NCBI GenBank assembly: GCA_910574965.1
Contig: CAJTDB010000012.1
Coordinates: 26,618 to 90,617 of the forward strand
DNA length: 64,000 bases
DNA from: Lachnospiraceae bacterium
Lineage (GTDB): Bacteria; Bacillota; Clostridia; Lachnospirales; Lachnospiraceae
Reading direction: 5' to 3'
The notes below the pieces were generated by a model. That model saw only the letters and a program-made list of their open reading frames with translations, ran no database searches and was not told where the DNA came from. This document shows, in pieces, positions 36,701 through 44,332 of this stretch. A program made the translations under genes and the position numbers. Each line of letters opens with the position of its first letter. Within the stretch, counting starts at the first letter, position 1.

Positions 36701-38634
36701 ATAAGGCACTTTCAGCAGAAAGATACTCATATAGCTGGTTTACGACGTTGCTTGAGATGGAGAGTATAAATAGTGGGGAGACTAACTCTAGAAATAGAGA
36801 AGTATCTGTCAGTTTTGCGAAGGTAGAAAGAGAACCTGGCACAAAACGTACATTGGTGTTGAAGCATCCGAATCAGTACATTCCTCAGTTTATGGAGGAT
36901 TTAGCTGATATTCCTTTAGTACTTCATATGGGAGATCAGACAAAAACTGTTGCTATTGAGGTTGCAAACATTAAGTCATATACGCTTCGGGTAAAAATGA
37001 AAAATACAGAAGCCATTGATGATATTGATTTGAGCACAATTACTTCTGCAACTATTGATGCTAAAAGTCCTGCTTTCTTACTTGAAGAATTGCGTAAGCA
37101 GTTTGCAGAGTTTGAATTTGACGACGATTTTAATATGCAGGAAAACTTGTGTGAGAATATCGAGTTTGTATTCGGGCCTCCGGGTACAGGTAAGACAACT
37201 CATCTTGCTAAGAATGTTTTGCTGCCTATTATGAAAAACAGCAGAGAATGTAAGGTGCTTGTGCTTACTCCTACTAATAAATCTGCGGACGTACTTGTAA
37301 AGCGAATCATGGAAGTATCTGGAAGTGACACTTTATATAATGATTGGTTAGTAAGATTTGGTGCTACAGGTGATGAGGAAATTGAGCAGAGTCCGGTGTT
37401 TAGAGATAAAACATTTGATATAAGAACATTGGTAAAAAATGTTACAGTCGCTACGATTGCAAGATTTCCATATGACTTCTTTATGCCAGAAGGCGCAAGA
37501 GTATTCCTGAATGGAATAAATTGGGATTACATTATTATTGATGAGGCATCAATGATTCCTCTTGCAAATATTGTATATCCACTTTATAAGAAGCTACCTA
37601 AGAAGTTTATTATCGCAGGTGATCCATTTCAGATTGAACCAGTTACATCCATTGACCTATGGAAAAATGAAAACATATATACAATGGTGCATTTGGATTC
37701 ATTTGTTAAGCCGGAGACGATTCCATATCGGTATAAAGTAGAACTGTTGACTACGCAGTATCGCAGCGTTCCTGATATTGGAGGTATCTTTAGCAACTTT
37801 GCGTACGGAGGTATTTTAAAGCACTTCCGTAGTGCGGATAGCCAGAGACCTTTGAATGTAGGTAATGACCTTGGAATTGAGACGTTGAATGTGATTAAGT
37901 TCCCAGTAAGTAAATATGAAAGTATTTATCGTTGTAAGAGATTACAACATAGCAGTTCATATCAGGTATACTCGGCAATATTTACATTTGAATATGTTAG
38001 TTATTTGTCACGAGCTATAGCAGAAAACAATCCAGGAGAATTATTTAGGATTGGAATTATTGCACCATATAGAGCACAGGCAGATATGATTGACAAGTTA
38101 CTGGCATCGGAGAATTTGCCAAAAGAAGTTGACGTTCAGGTTGGAACAATTCATGGTTTCCAGGGTGATGAGTGCGACATTATTTTTGCAGTATTTAATA
38201 CACCTCCGTCAATATCAGCGTCAAAGGAAATGTTCTTAAACAAGAAGAATATTATCAATGTTTCTATTAGTAGAGCGAGAGACTATTTGTTTGTTGTAAT
38301 GCCAGATGACGAAACAGAGAATATTGAAAATTTGCGTTTGGTTAAGAGCGTCGAGGGGCTTATTCAAAGTACAGACGCATGGAATGAATTTGCATCACCA
38401 GATTTAGAAGATTTGATGTTTGGAGATTCTAAATATTTGGAGAATAACGTTTTCTCAACTGGTCATCAAAGTGTAAATGTATACGGTTTGCCTGAAAAAA
38501 TATATGAGGTGAGAACTGAGGACGCTGCTGTCGATGTTCAGATTCATAGAGCAGCAGCTCAAGTTGTGCCTGCAGAAAAGCCAGTTAATATGGTTCCAGA
38601 GGCTGTTGATTCTTATGATTTGGATGAAACTTAA
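33772..38634 (+). CDS. GHKL ATPase fused to an Upf1-like SF1 helicase
   Basis: This 1620-residue protein joins two engines. Residues about 20-350 are a sacsin/Hsp90-like GHKL ATPase: ELLQNADDA (48-56; Asn52, Asp54) and GKFGVGFKAV (117-126). A long middle region carries acidic linkers (EDEDDDEDD; later DLFGDEEDEE and TDDDDTDAD). From about 1110 is an SF1 helicase: GPPGTGKT (1135-1142), IIIDEASM (Asp1257, Glu1258), GDPFQIEP (1283-1290), TTQYRS (near 1329), GTIHGFQGDE (from 1458) and NVSISRAR (1496-1503). The start is the ATG eight bases after GAGG, 34 bases beyond the previous gene. AT-rich and host-unlike. The pair suggests a DNA- or RNA-sensing defence complex; no known system name fits with certainty. 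Confidence 0.88.
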   Translation: MNKQEETYFAALSKDRSEIADVLERRAVRGYKDSVVEKYSDQAHFIYELLQNADDACATRARFILEENRLIFAHNGSRHFSVSDPANEDVDSENKTLGDINAITSIANSNKTGSSIGKFGVGFKAVFQYTQTPHIYDPNFKFKIERFIVPIMLTDDFPGRRFDETLFVFPFDHQERDADEAYSDISDKLRNLSFPLLFLTSLKDIEFEFHNVLGLYGKNIKETIKLDGTIAEHLILTQNAGDDLYDEDLWMFSRLDECERRYSVGFFMDKKGHLRPVNEPAFCFFPTKEATNLNFILHAPFLLTDSREGIRAGVAHNNKMIKRLAELAADSMEYLRDIGVKNSNRLIDDNIVEIIPVDEDDFSDPSDKRKVSFLPFYESIKKKFEVTELIPTLDDYVMPDNAYWAAVPQLAQLFSNTQLGEITENEDAQWAFISLGRDEVQRNNKALFSYIEDLVKTNLNEDAIINGRSRDFYYNRVLGVRQSLESVRGITGAFIEKQEISWLHEFYKWLSETKHRTDISTDKPIFLDQNGKAAAAFDDEEQLILFLPVKDVAGYKVVNEELLKNKDTLVFIKSIGVKQPSLKDQIYNIILPQYTDEAYIDTEPHFMIFFNYYCKCSNEEIEEFIDLIKAYDFLIFYEDGVAYRGRASEMYMPTDELVRYFESKPSTRFIDLDSYKSMVGREREKYLISFLTELGVKSSPSVYTESNDGYYNQSSEKFVDGLREIIEAVEESMDSDLSAFLWDQLCIMAETNKLNYYLLKKTLRTRPDGRYNFRTEYEDSSTKIDLTSKKWLVDNEGVFVSAKELTKSELSSIYDIENEGAAGLLSVLNISDVGEYEDEDDDEDDSYLTDTQREKIEFANKLKALGINEEDLEDFQEFKRQKKAQKRAAEMERNSGNSSSSGGQKNVGTEDIDDLFGDEEDEETSEPKEKKEITDDDDTDADEFMPSAVDYSKKIERAKQKSAAEIDKITYFEELQNKALSAERYSYSWFTTLLEMESINSGETNSRNREVSVSFAKVEREPGTKRTLVLKHPNQYIPQFMEDLADIPLVLHMGDQTKTVAIEVANIKSYTLRVKMKNTEAIDDIDLSTITSATIDAKSPAFLLEELRKQFAEFEFDDDFNMQENLCENIEFVFGPPGTGKTTHLAKNVLLPIMKNSRECKVLVLTPTNKSADVLVKRIMEVSGSDTLYNDWLVRFGATGDEEIEQSPVFRDKTFDIRTLVKNVTVATIARFPYDFFMPEGARVFLNGINWDYIIIDEASMIPLANIVYPLYKKLPKKFIIAGDPFQIEPVTSIDLWKNENIYTMVHLDSFVKPETIPYRYKVELLTTQYRSVPDIGGIFSNFAYGGILKHFRSADSQRPLNVGNDLGIETLNVIKFPVSKYESIYRCKRLQHSSSYQVYSAIFTFEYVSYLSRAIAENNPGELFRIGIIAPYRAQADMIDKLLASENLPKEVDVQVGTIHGFQGDECDIIFAVFNTPPSISASKEMFLNKKNIINVSISRARDYLFVVMPDDETENIENLRLVKSVEGLIQSTDAWNEFASPDLEDLMFGDSKYLENNVFSTGHQSVNVYGLPEKIYEVRTEDAAVDVQIHRAAAQVVPAEKPVNMVPEAVDSYDLDET

Positions 38635-38806
38635 AAAGACTGTTGGAATGTTTATTCCATTGCTGAGAAATGGACAGGAAAAAATGGTTAGTGTTTCCGT
38701 TGTTGAGGAAGATAGAATTATTTATATATCTTCTGATATGTTCAAACTATATGAACAAGCATTAAGTGAGCCAGATGGAATTAGACTAAAAAAGAGCTTT
38801 ATTTAA
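38624..38806 (+). CDS. 60-residue open frame overlapping the large helicase gene
   Basis: An ATG 11 bases before the end of the 1620-residue gene opens a 60-codon frame in another register: MKLKKTVGMFIPLLRNGQEK, then a strand-rich VSVSVVEEDRIIYISSDMFK and a basic end. It has no clear ribosome site of its own, but start-in-stop overlaps of this kind are often translated by re-initiation. It ends 200 bases before the fic gene. It may be a small third component of the cassette, or chance; the balanced residue mix and sensible length favour a real gene. Confidence 0.5.
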   Translation: MKLKKTVGMFIPLLRNGQEKMVSVSVVEEDRIIYISSDMFKLYEQALSEPDGIRLKKSFI

Positions 38807-38949
38807 GATTGTGTCGTAGGAGGTACGCTATATTTGATCCAGGATTAAAGATAGGGCAGATATGCTATGATATAGGACGCAGAGAGTTTTTGAGGTCAGA
38901 GAGAAAACCTTGAAAACATAAGGAAAAATGAGGATATACCGAGATATTA

Positions 38950-38983
38950 TTGATTATTGCCTAAATAAGCGGTATAATTAGGC
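38950..38983 (+). promoter_or_regulatory. fic promoter with an overlapping palindrome
   Basis: TTGATT, a 17-base spacer and TATAAT (38973-38978) form a good promoter. GCCTAA (38959-38964) and TTAGGC (38978-38983) are exact inverted repeats flanking the -10, a likely operator. Confidence 0.7.
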
Positions 38984-39004
38984 GAAAAAAGAGGGGTTAG
39001 GCGA

Positions 39005-40054
39005 ATGCGAATTTTTAACTATGCCAATTTAAAAGATTATAGATGGGATTCGGAAATTCTTGGATTGGTAGCACAGATCCATGAGTTTAAAGGGAAACAG
39101 GAATTATACCTTAAGCAGAAACCTGCCACACTGGAAAAACTGGTCGAGATAGCGAAAATACAAAGTACTGAGGCTTCCAATAAGATTGAAGGCATTGTTA
39201 CGACGAGCACCAGGCTTCAGCAGCTTGTTATGGAAAAGACAACACCAAGGAATAGGGATGAGGAAGAAATCGTGGGGTATCGGGATGTTTTAAATACAAT
39301 CCATGAGAGCTATGAATATATCCCGATTCGTTCCTCTTATATTCTGCAGCTCCACCGGGATTTATATCAATATTCACAGAAGGATATAGGGGGAAGGTTT
39401 AAGAATACGCAGAATGTGATAGCCGAAAACCACCCGGATGGATCGCAGACAGTGCGATTTATTCCTTTGGCGCCTTATGAGACACCGGGGGCAATCGATT
39501 CCATTTGCGATAATTTCAATCAGGCAATAGATGCCTGCATAGTAGATTCGCTGGTATTGATTCCGATGTTCATCAATGATTTTCTATGCATCCATCCATT
39601 CAATGACGGAAATGGCCGGATGTCGCGTCTGCTCACCACGCTTCTTCTATATCGGTGCGGGTATGTTGTGGGGAGATATATCAGCTTGGAGAGTAAAATA
39701 GAAAAGACTAAGGAAAATTATTACGATGTATTGGAAAAGTGCGGGAATGGCTGGCACGAGAATGAAAATGATCCGGCACCATTTATAAAATATTTGCTTG
39801 GAATCGTGTTGGCAGCTTATAGAGATTTTGAGACCCGGATCCGTCTTGTGGATGATAAACTACCCGCAATAGAAATGGTCAGAAAAGCAGTTTGTGAAAA
39901 AATCGGTAAATTTACGAAGAGTGAGATCATGGAACTTGTGCCGTCCCTGTCTAAGGCTTCCGTAGAAAATTCGTTGACACAACTGATGAAGGATGGGGTT
40001 GTTGACAGGCATGGAAAAGGAAAAGCTACATTCTATACAAGGGCGGATGTGTAG
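39005..40054 (+). CDS. Fic-family AMP-transferase with N-terminal inhibitory helix
   Basis: Fic enzymes transfer AMP (or other phosphate groups) to target proteins. The 349-residue protein has the complete active site HPFNDGNGRMSR (197-208). Near the N-terminus SNKIEG (58-63) fits the self-inhibitory [S/T]xxxE[G/N] helix of class II Fic proteins. The end (about 285-349) looks like a winged helix (SKASVENSLTQLMKDG). Fic/HTH proteins of this kind act as toxins, stress enzymes or single-protein phage defence (SoFic type). The gene has its own promoter, so it may not belong to the helicase cassette. GC is intermediate between cassette and host. Confidence 0.92.
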   Translation: MRIFNYANLKDYRWDSEILGLVAQIHEFKGKQELYLKQKPATLEKLVEIAKIQSTEASNKIEGIVTTSTRLQQLVMEKTTPRNRDEEEIVGYRDVLNTIHESYEYIPIRSSYILQLHRDLYQYSQKDIGGRFKNTQNVIAENHPDGSQTVRFIPLAPYETPGAIDSICDNFNQAIDACIVDSLVLIPMFINDFLCIHPFNDGNGRMSRLLTTLLLYRCGYVVGRYISLESKIEKTKENYYDVLEKCGNGWHENENDPAPFIKYLLGIVLAAYRDFETRIRLVDDKLPAIEMVRKAVCEKIGKFTKSEIMELVPSLSKASVENSLTQLMKDGVVDRHGKGKATFYTRADV

Positions 40055-40095
40055 AAAAATAACGAGTCCGTTTTTGGGGACATCATTCATTTGCT

Positions 40096-40272
40096 ATGAT
40101 TATCCGGTTTACACAAAGCCGGGCGAGGGCGGCTTATTCTGGAATTGGTGTTAATAAACTGCGTGATCTCACTAATGAGAAAAACTGCCTCTTTGTTTTG
40201 TGGGTTGGCAATAAGCGGATAATCAAACGCCGCCTGCTCGATCAGTATATCAAGCAGAAATATTCTATCTGA
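40096..40272 (+). pseudogene. Tn916-type excisionase gene remnant
   Basis: A 58-codon frame reads ARAAYSGIGVNKLRDLTNEK, then FVLWVGNKRIIKRRLLDQY and IKQKYSI before the stop. This is the C-terminal 45 residues of the short Xis proteins of Tn916/Tn1549-like conjugative elements (pattern: GIGxNKLRxLT, FVLxVGNKxxIKR). The first residues (MIIRFTQSR) do not fit the family and the expected N-terminal strand and ribosome site are absent, so it appears truncated by a deletion or frameshift. The integrase remnant follows 121 bases on, as in intact elements. Confidence 0.75.
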
Positions 40273-40392
40273 CAATGACGGCTATCTCATTTCTTGCAGT
40301 TTTTGTGAAACTTGTGGTGTAAAATCAGCTTTGATATGGTACAATGAATAAGTCATATCAAGGCTCTTTTCGCTGCGGAAAGGAGTTTGAAA

Positions 40393-40464
40393 GTGTCTGA
40401 GAAACGGAAAGACAATAACGGACGAATCTTAAAGACAGGGGAGAGCCAGAGAAAATCAGGTTGA
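40393..40464 (+). pseudogene. First 23 codons of a Tn916-type tyrosine integrase
   Basis: After AAAGGAG (40378-40384) a GTG opens the frame MSEKRKDNNGRILKTGESQR followed by KSG and a stop. This is the highly conserved start of Tn916-family integrases (MSEKRRDxxGRILxxGESQRxDGxY). The rest of the gene is gone. Spacing after the excisionase remnant and the shared strand are as in intact elements, so this marks the former integrase end of a decayed conjugative transposon. Confidence 0.8.
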
Positions 40465-40501
40465 GAAGTACACTATCTACTACACCATTTATTTGTAAAT
40501 T

Positions 40502-40531
40502 TGCGTAGATTTATAACGAATTACGCAGATT
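40502..40531. repeat. Paired repeats beyond the integrase stub
   Basis: TGCGTA (40502-40507) and TACGCA (40522-40527) are inverted, and GTAGATT (40505-40511) and GCAGATT (40525-40531) are near-direct repeats 20 bases apart. They could be integrase arm sites, or part of an attachment end, but no matching copy was found near 25.75 kb. The remaining bases of 40465-40613 hold no gene. Confidence 0.4.
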
Positions 40532-40613
40532 AAGAGCAAAAAAATAAAAATGAAAAAGGCGCCAGAAAGCTTGAAATATCAGGTTTGAAGGCTTATGAAG
40601 GGATATAAAAGGT

Positions 40614-41078
40614 ATGATAAAAATACTATTTGTTTGTTATGGCAACATCTGCCGAAGCCCAATGGCGGAATACGTCATGAAAGACCTGGCCGCAAAGCGC
40701 GGCCTGTCCGACTGTTTTCTGATCGATTCTGCTGCCACCAGCACGGAGGAGATCGGCAATCGTGTTCATCATGGTGCCCGCGGCAAGCTGAAGGAAATGG
40801 GAATCTATTGCGGGGATCACCGTTCCAGACAGATGCGGCGGGCAGACTATGAGGCGTATGACTATCTTATTGGCATGGATACCTGGAATATCCGCAATAT
40901 GCTGCGGATTGTTGGGAAGGATCCAAAGAAGAAGATCTGCCGCCTTCTGGACTATACAAAGGCGCCTGGAGATATTGCGGATCCATGGTATACCGGAAAT
41001 TTTGATGAAACTTATGAGGATGTAGCGGAAGGCTGCGAGGCACTTTTGGCATATGTGACGGAACATGATCTGGCATGA
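40614..41078 (+). CDS. Low-molecular-weight protein tyrosine phosphatase
   Basis: The 154-residue protein has the signature loop VCYGNICRSPMAEY with nucleophile Cys8 and Arg14, and the general-acid loop ADPWYTGNFDETY (Asp123). It removes phosphate from protein tyrosines in the cytoplasm. It is followed 17 bases later by an SbcD-like gene and is the first host-like gene after the accessory block. Possible targets include the tyrosine kinases of capsule synthesis, though none is in the window. Confidence 0.93.
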   Translation: MIKILFVCYGNICRSPMAEYVMKDLAAKRGLSDCFLIDSAATSTEEIGNRVHHGARGKLKEMGIYCGDHRSRQMRRADYEAYDYLIGMDTWNIRNMLRIVGKDPKKKICRLLDYTKAPGDIADPWYTGNFDETYEDVAEGCEALLAYVTEHDLA

Positions 41079-41095
41079 GGAAAGGATAGAAGCAA

Positions 41096-42163
41096 ATGAA
41101 AATAATACATTGTGCGGATCTGCATTTGGATTCTAAGATGGAGTCTGGACTTTCCGTGGAAAAGGCAAAGGAGCGCCGTCTGGAGCTTCTGCGTACATTT
41201 ACCCGGATGATCGGGCGTGCAGAGGAAGAAGGCGTGGAAGCAGTCCTGCTGTGCGGGGATTTGTTTGATGCCAGGACGATCTCGGTTCGTGCGGGAAATT
41301 GTGTTATGGATGCCATTACAGAGCATCCGCGGATCCGTTTTTATTATCTGCAGGGAAATCATGACCGAAACAGTTTTCCGGGAGGAGGAACGCTTCCCGA
41401 CAATCTGAAACTCTTTGGGCCGGATTGGACTTCCTATGAACAAGGGGAAGTGACTGTTACAGGGGCCGAGCTTTCAGAAAATACACCGGAAGACCTGATG
41501 GAGCGTCTGACATTGGACCAGAACCGGATCAATATTGTGATGCTTCATGGAATGCTGACGGAATACGGAGAGAAGGATCAGGCAGAATCCATCTCTCTTC
41601 GCAGTTTGCGGGGAAAGGGCATTGATTATCTGGCCCTTGGACATATACACAGCTTTCGGAGCGGCCGGCTGGACGAGCGGGGACTTTGGTGCTACAGCGG
41701 CTGTCTGGAAGGCCGGGGATTTGACGAATGCGGCGAAAAAGGCTTTGTGGAACTGGAGACGGTCCGAGGACAGGTGCAGCCGGTCTTTATTCCCTTTGCC
41801 CAACGAAAGCTGCATGAAATTCCGGTGGACATTACCGGTCTTGTGACTCAGGAGGAGATCCGGCGTAAGATCCAGCAGGAGATTGCGGGGATTTCAAAGA
41901 GGGATTTTGTGAAAATTGTTCTGACCGGACAGGTGGGTTTAGAGACGGAGCGGGATACGGCGGATATTCGGAAATGGCTGGAGGACGTCTGCTATTTTCT
42001 GAAAGTGAAAGATGAGACGACGCTTCTGATTCGTCCGGAAGATTATCGGTATGATGTCTCTTTAAAAGGAGAATTTGTCCGCCTGGTACTTGCTTCTGAT
42101 TTGGCGGAGAAAGAAAAGGAAGAGATACTTCTTCGGGGCATCCGTGCACTGGAGTGTGTCTAA
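41096..42163 (+). CDS. SbcD/YhaO-like metallophosphoesterase
   Basis: The 355-residue protein starts with the calcineurin-like signature IIHCADLHLDSKM (metal ligands Asp and His near 7-10), then LCGDLFDART, YLQGNHDRNSF and GHIHSF, which form the two-metal nuclease site of the SbcD/Mre11 group. It lacks the full-length SbcD capping domain. Paired with the ATPase gene 21 bases downstream, it matches YhaO of the YhaO-YhaN pair of Firmicutes, which is thought to act in DNA end processing. Confidence 0.9.
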   Translation: MKIIHCADLHLDSKMESGLSVEKAKERRLELLRTFTRMIGRAEEEGVEAVLLCGDLFDARTISVRAGNCVMDAITEHPRIRFYYLQGNHDRNSFPGGGTLPDNLKLFGPDWTSYEQGEVTVTGAELSENTPEDLMERLTLDQNRINIVMLHGMLTEYGEKDQAESISLRSLRGKGIDYLALGHIHSFRSGRLDERGLWCYSGCLEGRGFDECGEKGFVELETVRGQVQPVFIPFAQRKLHEIPVDITGLVTQEEIRRKIQQEIAGISKRDFVKIVLTGQVGLETERDTADIRKWLEDVCYFLKVKDETTLLIRPEDYRYDVSLKGEFVRLVLASDLAEKEKEEILLRGIRALECV

Positions 42164-42184
42164 GACGGGCAGGAGAAAGATACA

Positions 42185-44257
42185 ATGAAAATTCTTAGAT
42201 TACATATTGAAAATTTCGGCAGACTTAAGGACTTGGATATGGAGTTCCAGGAGGGGCTTCATATAGTCCGCGGGGACAATGGATGGGGAAAATCCACCCT
42301 TGCCGCATTTATAAAGGCTATGTTCTATGGGCTTCCTGGCACGACGAAAAGATCTCTAAAAGAAAATGAAAGGAAACGATATCAGCCCTGGCAGGGCGGG
42401 TCTTTCGGCGGAAGCCTGGAATTTGCTGCAGGCGGGCAGACGTATCGGGTGGAACGGTTTTTCGGAGCGAAGGAAAAAGAAGACACCTATGAGCTGTATG
42501 ATCTGCGCACGGGGCTTATTAGCCTGGACTATTCGGAACGTTTGGGGGAGGAATTGTTCGGTGTGGATCGGAAAGCCTATGAACGGAGCGGCTTTTTGGG
42601 GCAGCAGGATCTGGCTGTTTCCATCAATGACAGTCTGAGTGCCCGTCTGACTCAGGCAGAGGAAGAGGCCGGAGATATGAGAAATTACGAGCAGGCACTT
42701 TCTTCTTTGGAAGATCAGATGAAATATTATCTGAAAACCGGAGGACGGGGACTGATCGGGAAGCTGGAAGAAGAGCGGCGCGGAGTACGTGAGGAGCTTA
42801 CGCAGTGTGTCTGGAATGAAGACGATATGGAAGAACTGATGTTCGAATTGGAATCCAGAGGAAAAGATGAAGCAGATGCAAAAATCCGGGTGGAAGAGGC
42901 TGGGAAAAAGCTTCAGACAGTTCAAAGCTATGCACAGATCGGGGCGAAAAAGGCCCAGTATGAGCTGCTGAAAAAACAGGCAGAAGAAAAGCAAAAAGAA
43001 CTTCAGCAGATTGCCGCTGCTCTGGGAGACTATAGCGGTCCGGTACCGAAGGAAGAGGATCTGGACCGCTGCAGGGAGCGCATCTATCAACTGGACGGAC
43101 TGAGGCAGAAGGAAGAAAGTGCAAAAAGACAGGTTCATGAGGCAGTAAGCCGACAGGGGGACGTGGAGGATGCGAAAGGAGCCCTTTCATCAGCAGGTCC
43201 ATTGTGCTGGATACTGGCGGTTCTTCTGCTGGCGGCAGGGGTATTTCTTTTGTTCCGGGGGAATTTTATAGGGGGGATTGTGTGCCTGGTTGGGGGTGTT
43301 TTGCTTTTGCTCTTAGGATTTCAGAAAGACCATAATTGCCGTACCAGACAGGAGCAGTTAGAACAGCAGCTTCAGGAAAGCAGTCGGTCTGTCCGGGAAG
43401 CGGAGCATACCCTCCGGGACCTGCAGAAAAAGCAGGATGTGCTGGAGAAGAAAATTGATGATTTTTTGGGCGTACCTAAAGGGACAAAACCTGAGGAACT
43501 GGACCGTCTCTGGAAACAGGAACGGCAGAGAAGCAGGGAGTACCGGGAACTAAAGGAAAAGTATGAAATGTGCAGGCTGGAAGTTTCAAAGAGCAGGACG
43601 CTGGGAGTACAGTATATGGAAAGCCTGTCAGAAGAAGAGCAGATGCTTCTTCAGGCACCTGCTGGGGCACAGCCGGAAAAACGACTGCTGAAAGAACGCC
43701 TGGAAAAAGAGCAGACACATTTAGAACGTCTGAGAAAGGAGCAGGAGGAGCTTCGGTACCGGCTGAAAGGATTGCAGGAAAAAGCCGAGCAGATTCCGGA
43801 GCTTCAGGAACGTGAAGCGGAGCTGTCGGAGCGAATCGCAGAGGCGGCCCAGGAACATGGCCTTCTAGAACAGACCGTTCGGTATCTGAAAAAGGCCAGA
43901 GAGCAGTTCTCGGTTCATTATCTGCGGGAGTTAAAAGAGCGTCTGGAATACTATCTGGCCGAGTTAGAACCAGATCGGAAGGTGGAAACTGCGCTGGATG
44001 TGAGTCTTCAGATGAAGGTGCAGGAGCTGGGCGCATACCGGAGCCTGGAAACCCAGAGCACTGGACAGCAGGAGCTTTTGTATTTTGCAGAACGTCTGGC
44101 AGTGCTGGATGTACTTTATAAGGAAGAACAACCTCTTCTGATTTTAGATGATCCCTTTACGAATCTGGATCCTGGAAGACAGAAGCGCGCCATGGAACTT
44201 TTACAGCGCATTTCTCAAAAGCGGCAGATGGTATATCTTACCTGTCATGAAGGGTAA
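42185..44257 (+). CDS. YhaN-like SMC/RecF-type ATPase
   Basis: The 690-residue protein has an N-terminal ABC-type ATPase half (GDNGWGKSTLAAFIKAMFYG near residue 35), two long coiled coils, and a C-terminal half with ELLYFAERLAVLDVLY and LILDDPFTNLDPGR. Unusually, the middle (about 340-380) holds two close hydrophobic helices, LCWILAVLLLAAGVFLLFRG and a second GGIVCLVGGVLLLLLGF, a membrane hairpin between the coils. It is shorter than B. subtilis YhaN. It forms a nuclease-ATPase pair with the preceding YhaO-like gene. Confidence 0.87.
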   Translation: MKILRLHIENFGRLKDLDMEFQEGLHIVRGDNGWGKSTLAAFIKAMFYGLPGTTKRSLKENERKRYQPWQGGSFGGSLEFAAGGQTYRVERFFGAKEKEDTYELYDLRTGLISLDYSERLGEELFGVDRKAYERSGFLGQQDLAVSINDSLSARLTQAEEEAGDMRNYEQALSSLEDQMKYYLKTGGRGLIGKLEEERRGVREELTQCVWNEDDMEELMFELESRGKDEADAKIRVEEAGKKLQTVQSYAQIGAKKAQYELLKKQAEEKQKELQQIAAALGDYSGPVPKEEDLDRCRERIYQLDGLRQKEESAKRQVHEAVSRQGDVEDAKGALSSAGPLCWILAVLLLAAGVFLLFRGNFIGGIVCLVGGVLLLLLGFQKDHNCRTRQEQLEQQLQESSRSVREAEHTLRDLQKKQDVLEKKIDDFLGVPKGTKPEELDRLWKQERQRSREYRELKEKYEMCRLEVSKSRTLGVQYMESLSEEEQMLLQAPAGAQPEKRLLKERLEKEQTHLERLRKEQEELRYRLKGLQEKAEQIPELQEREAELSERIAEAAQEHGLLEQTVRYLKKAREQFSVHYLRELKERLEYYLAELEPDRKVETALDVSLQMKVQELGAYRSLETQSTGQQELLYFAERLAVLDVLYKEEQPLLILDDPFTNLDPGRQKRAMELLQRISQKRQMVYLTCHEG

Positions 44258-44332
44258 AATGTGCAGAAAGCAGCTTCTTAGATCAAAACGAATAAATAAA
44301 TGACAATATGCATACAAAATATCTGAAAATTG

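Noticed and set aside
30078..38634. Assignment of the helicase cassette to BREX, DISARM, Zorya, Druantia, Mokosh or Hachiman
   Set aside because: No methylase, PglZ-type phosphatase, motor-channel pair, DUF1837-type nuclease or other hallmark of these systems is present, and the GHKL plus Upf1-like fusion does not fit any of them as I know them.
40087..40275. 62-codon minus-strand frame after fic
   Set aside because: The plus strand here encodes a recognisable excisionase core, so the minus frame is a shadow.
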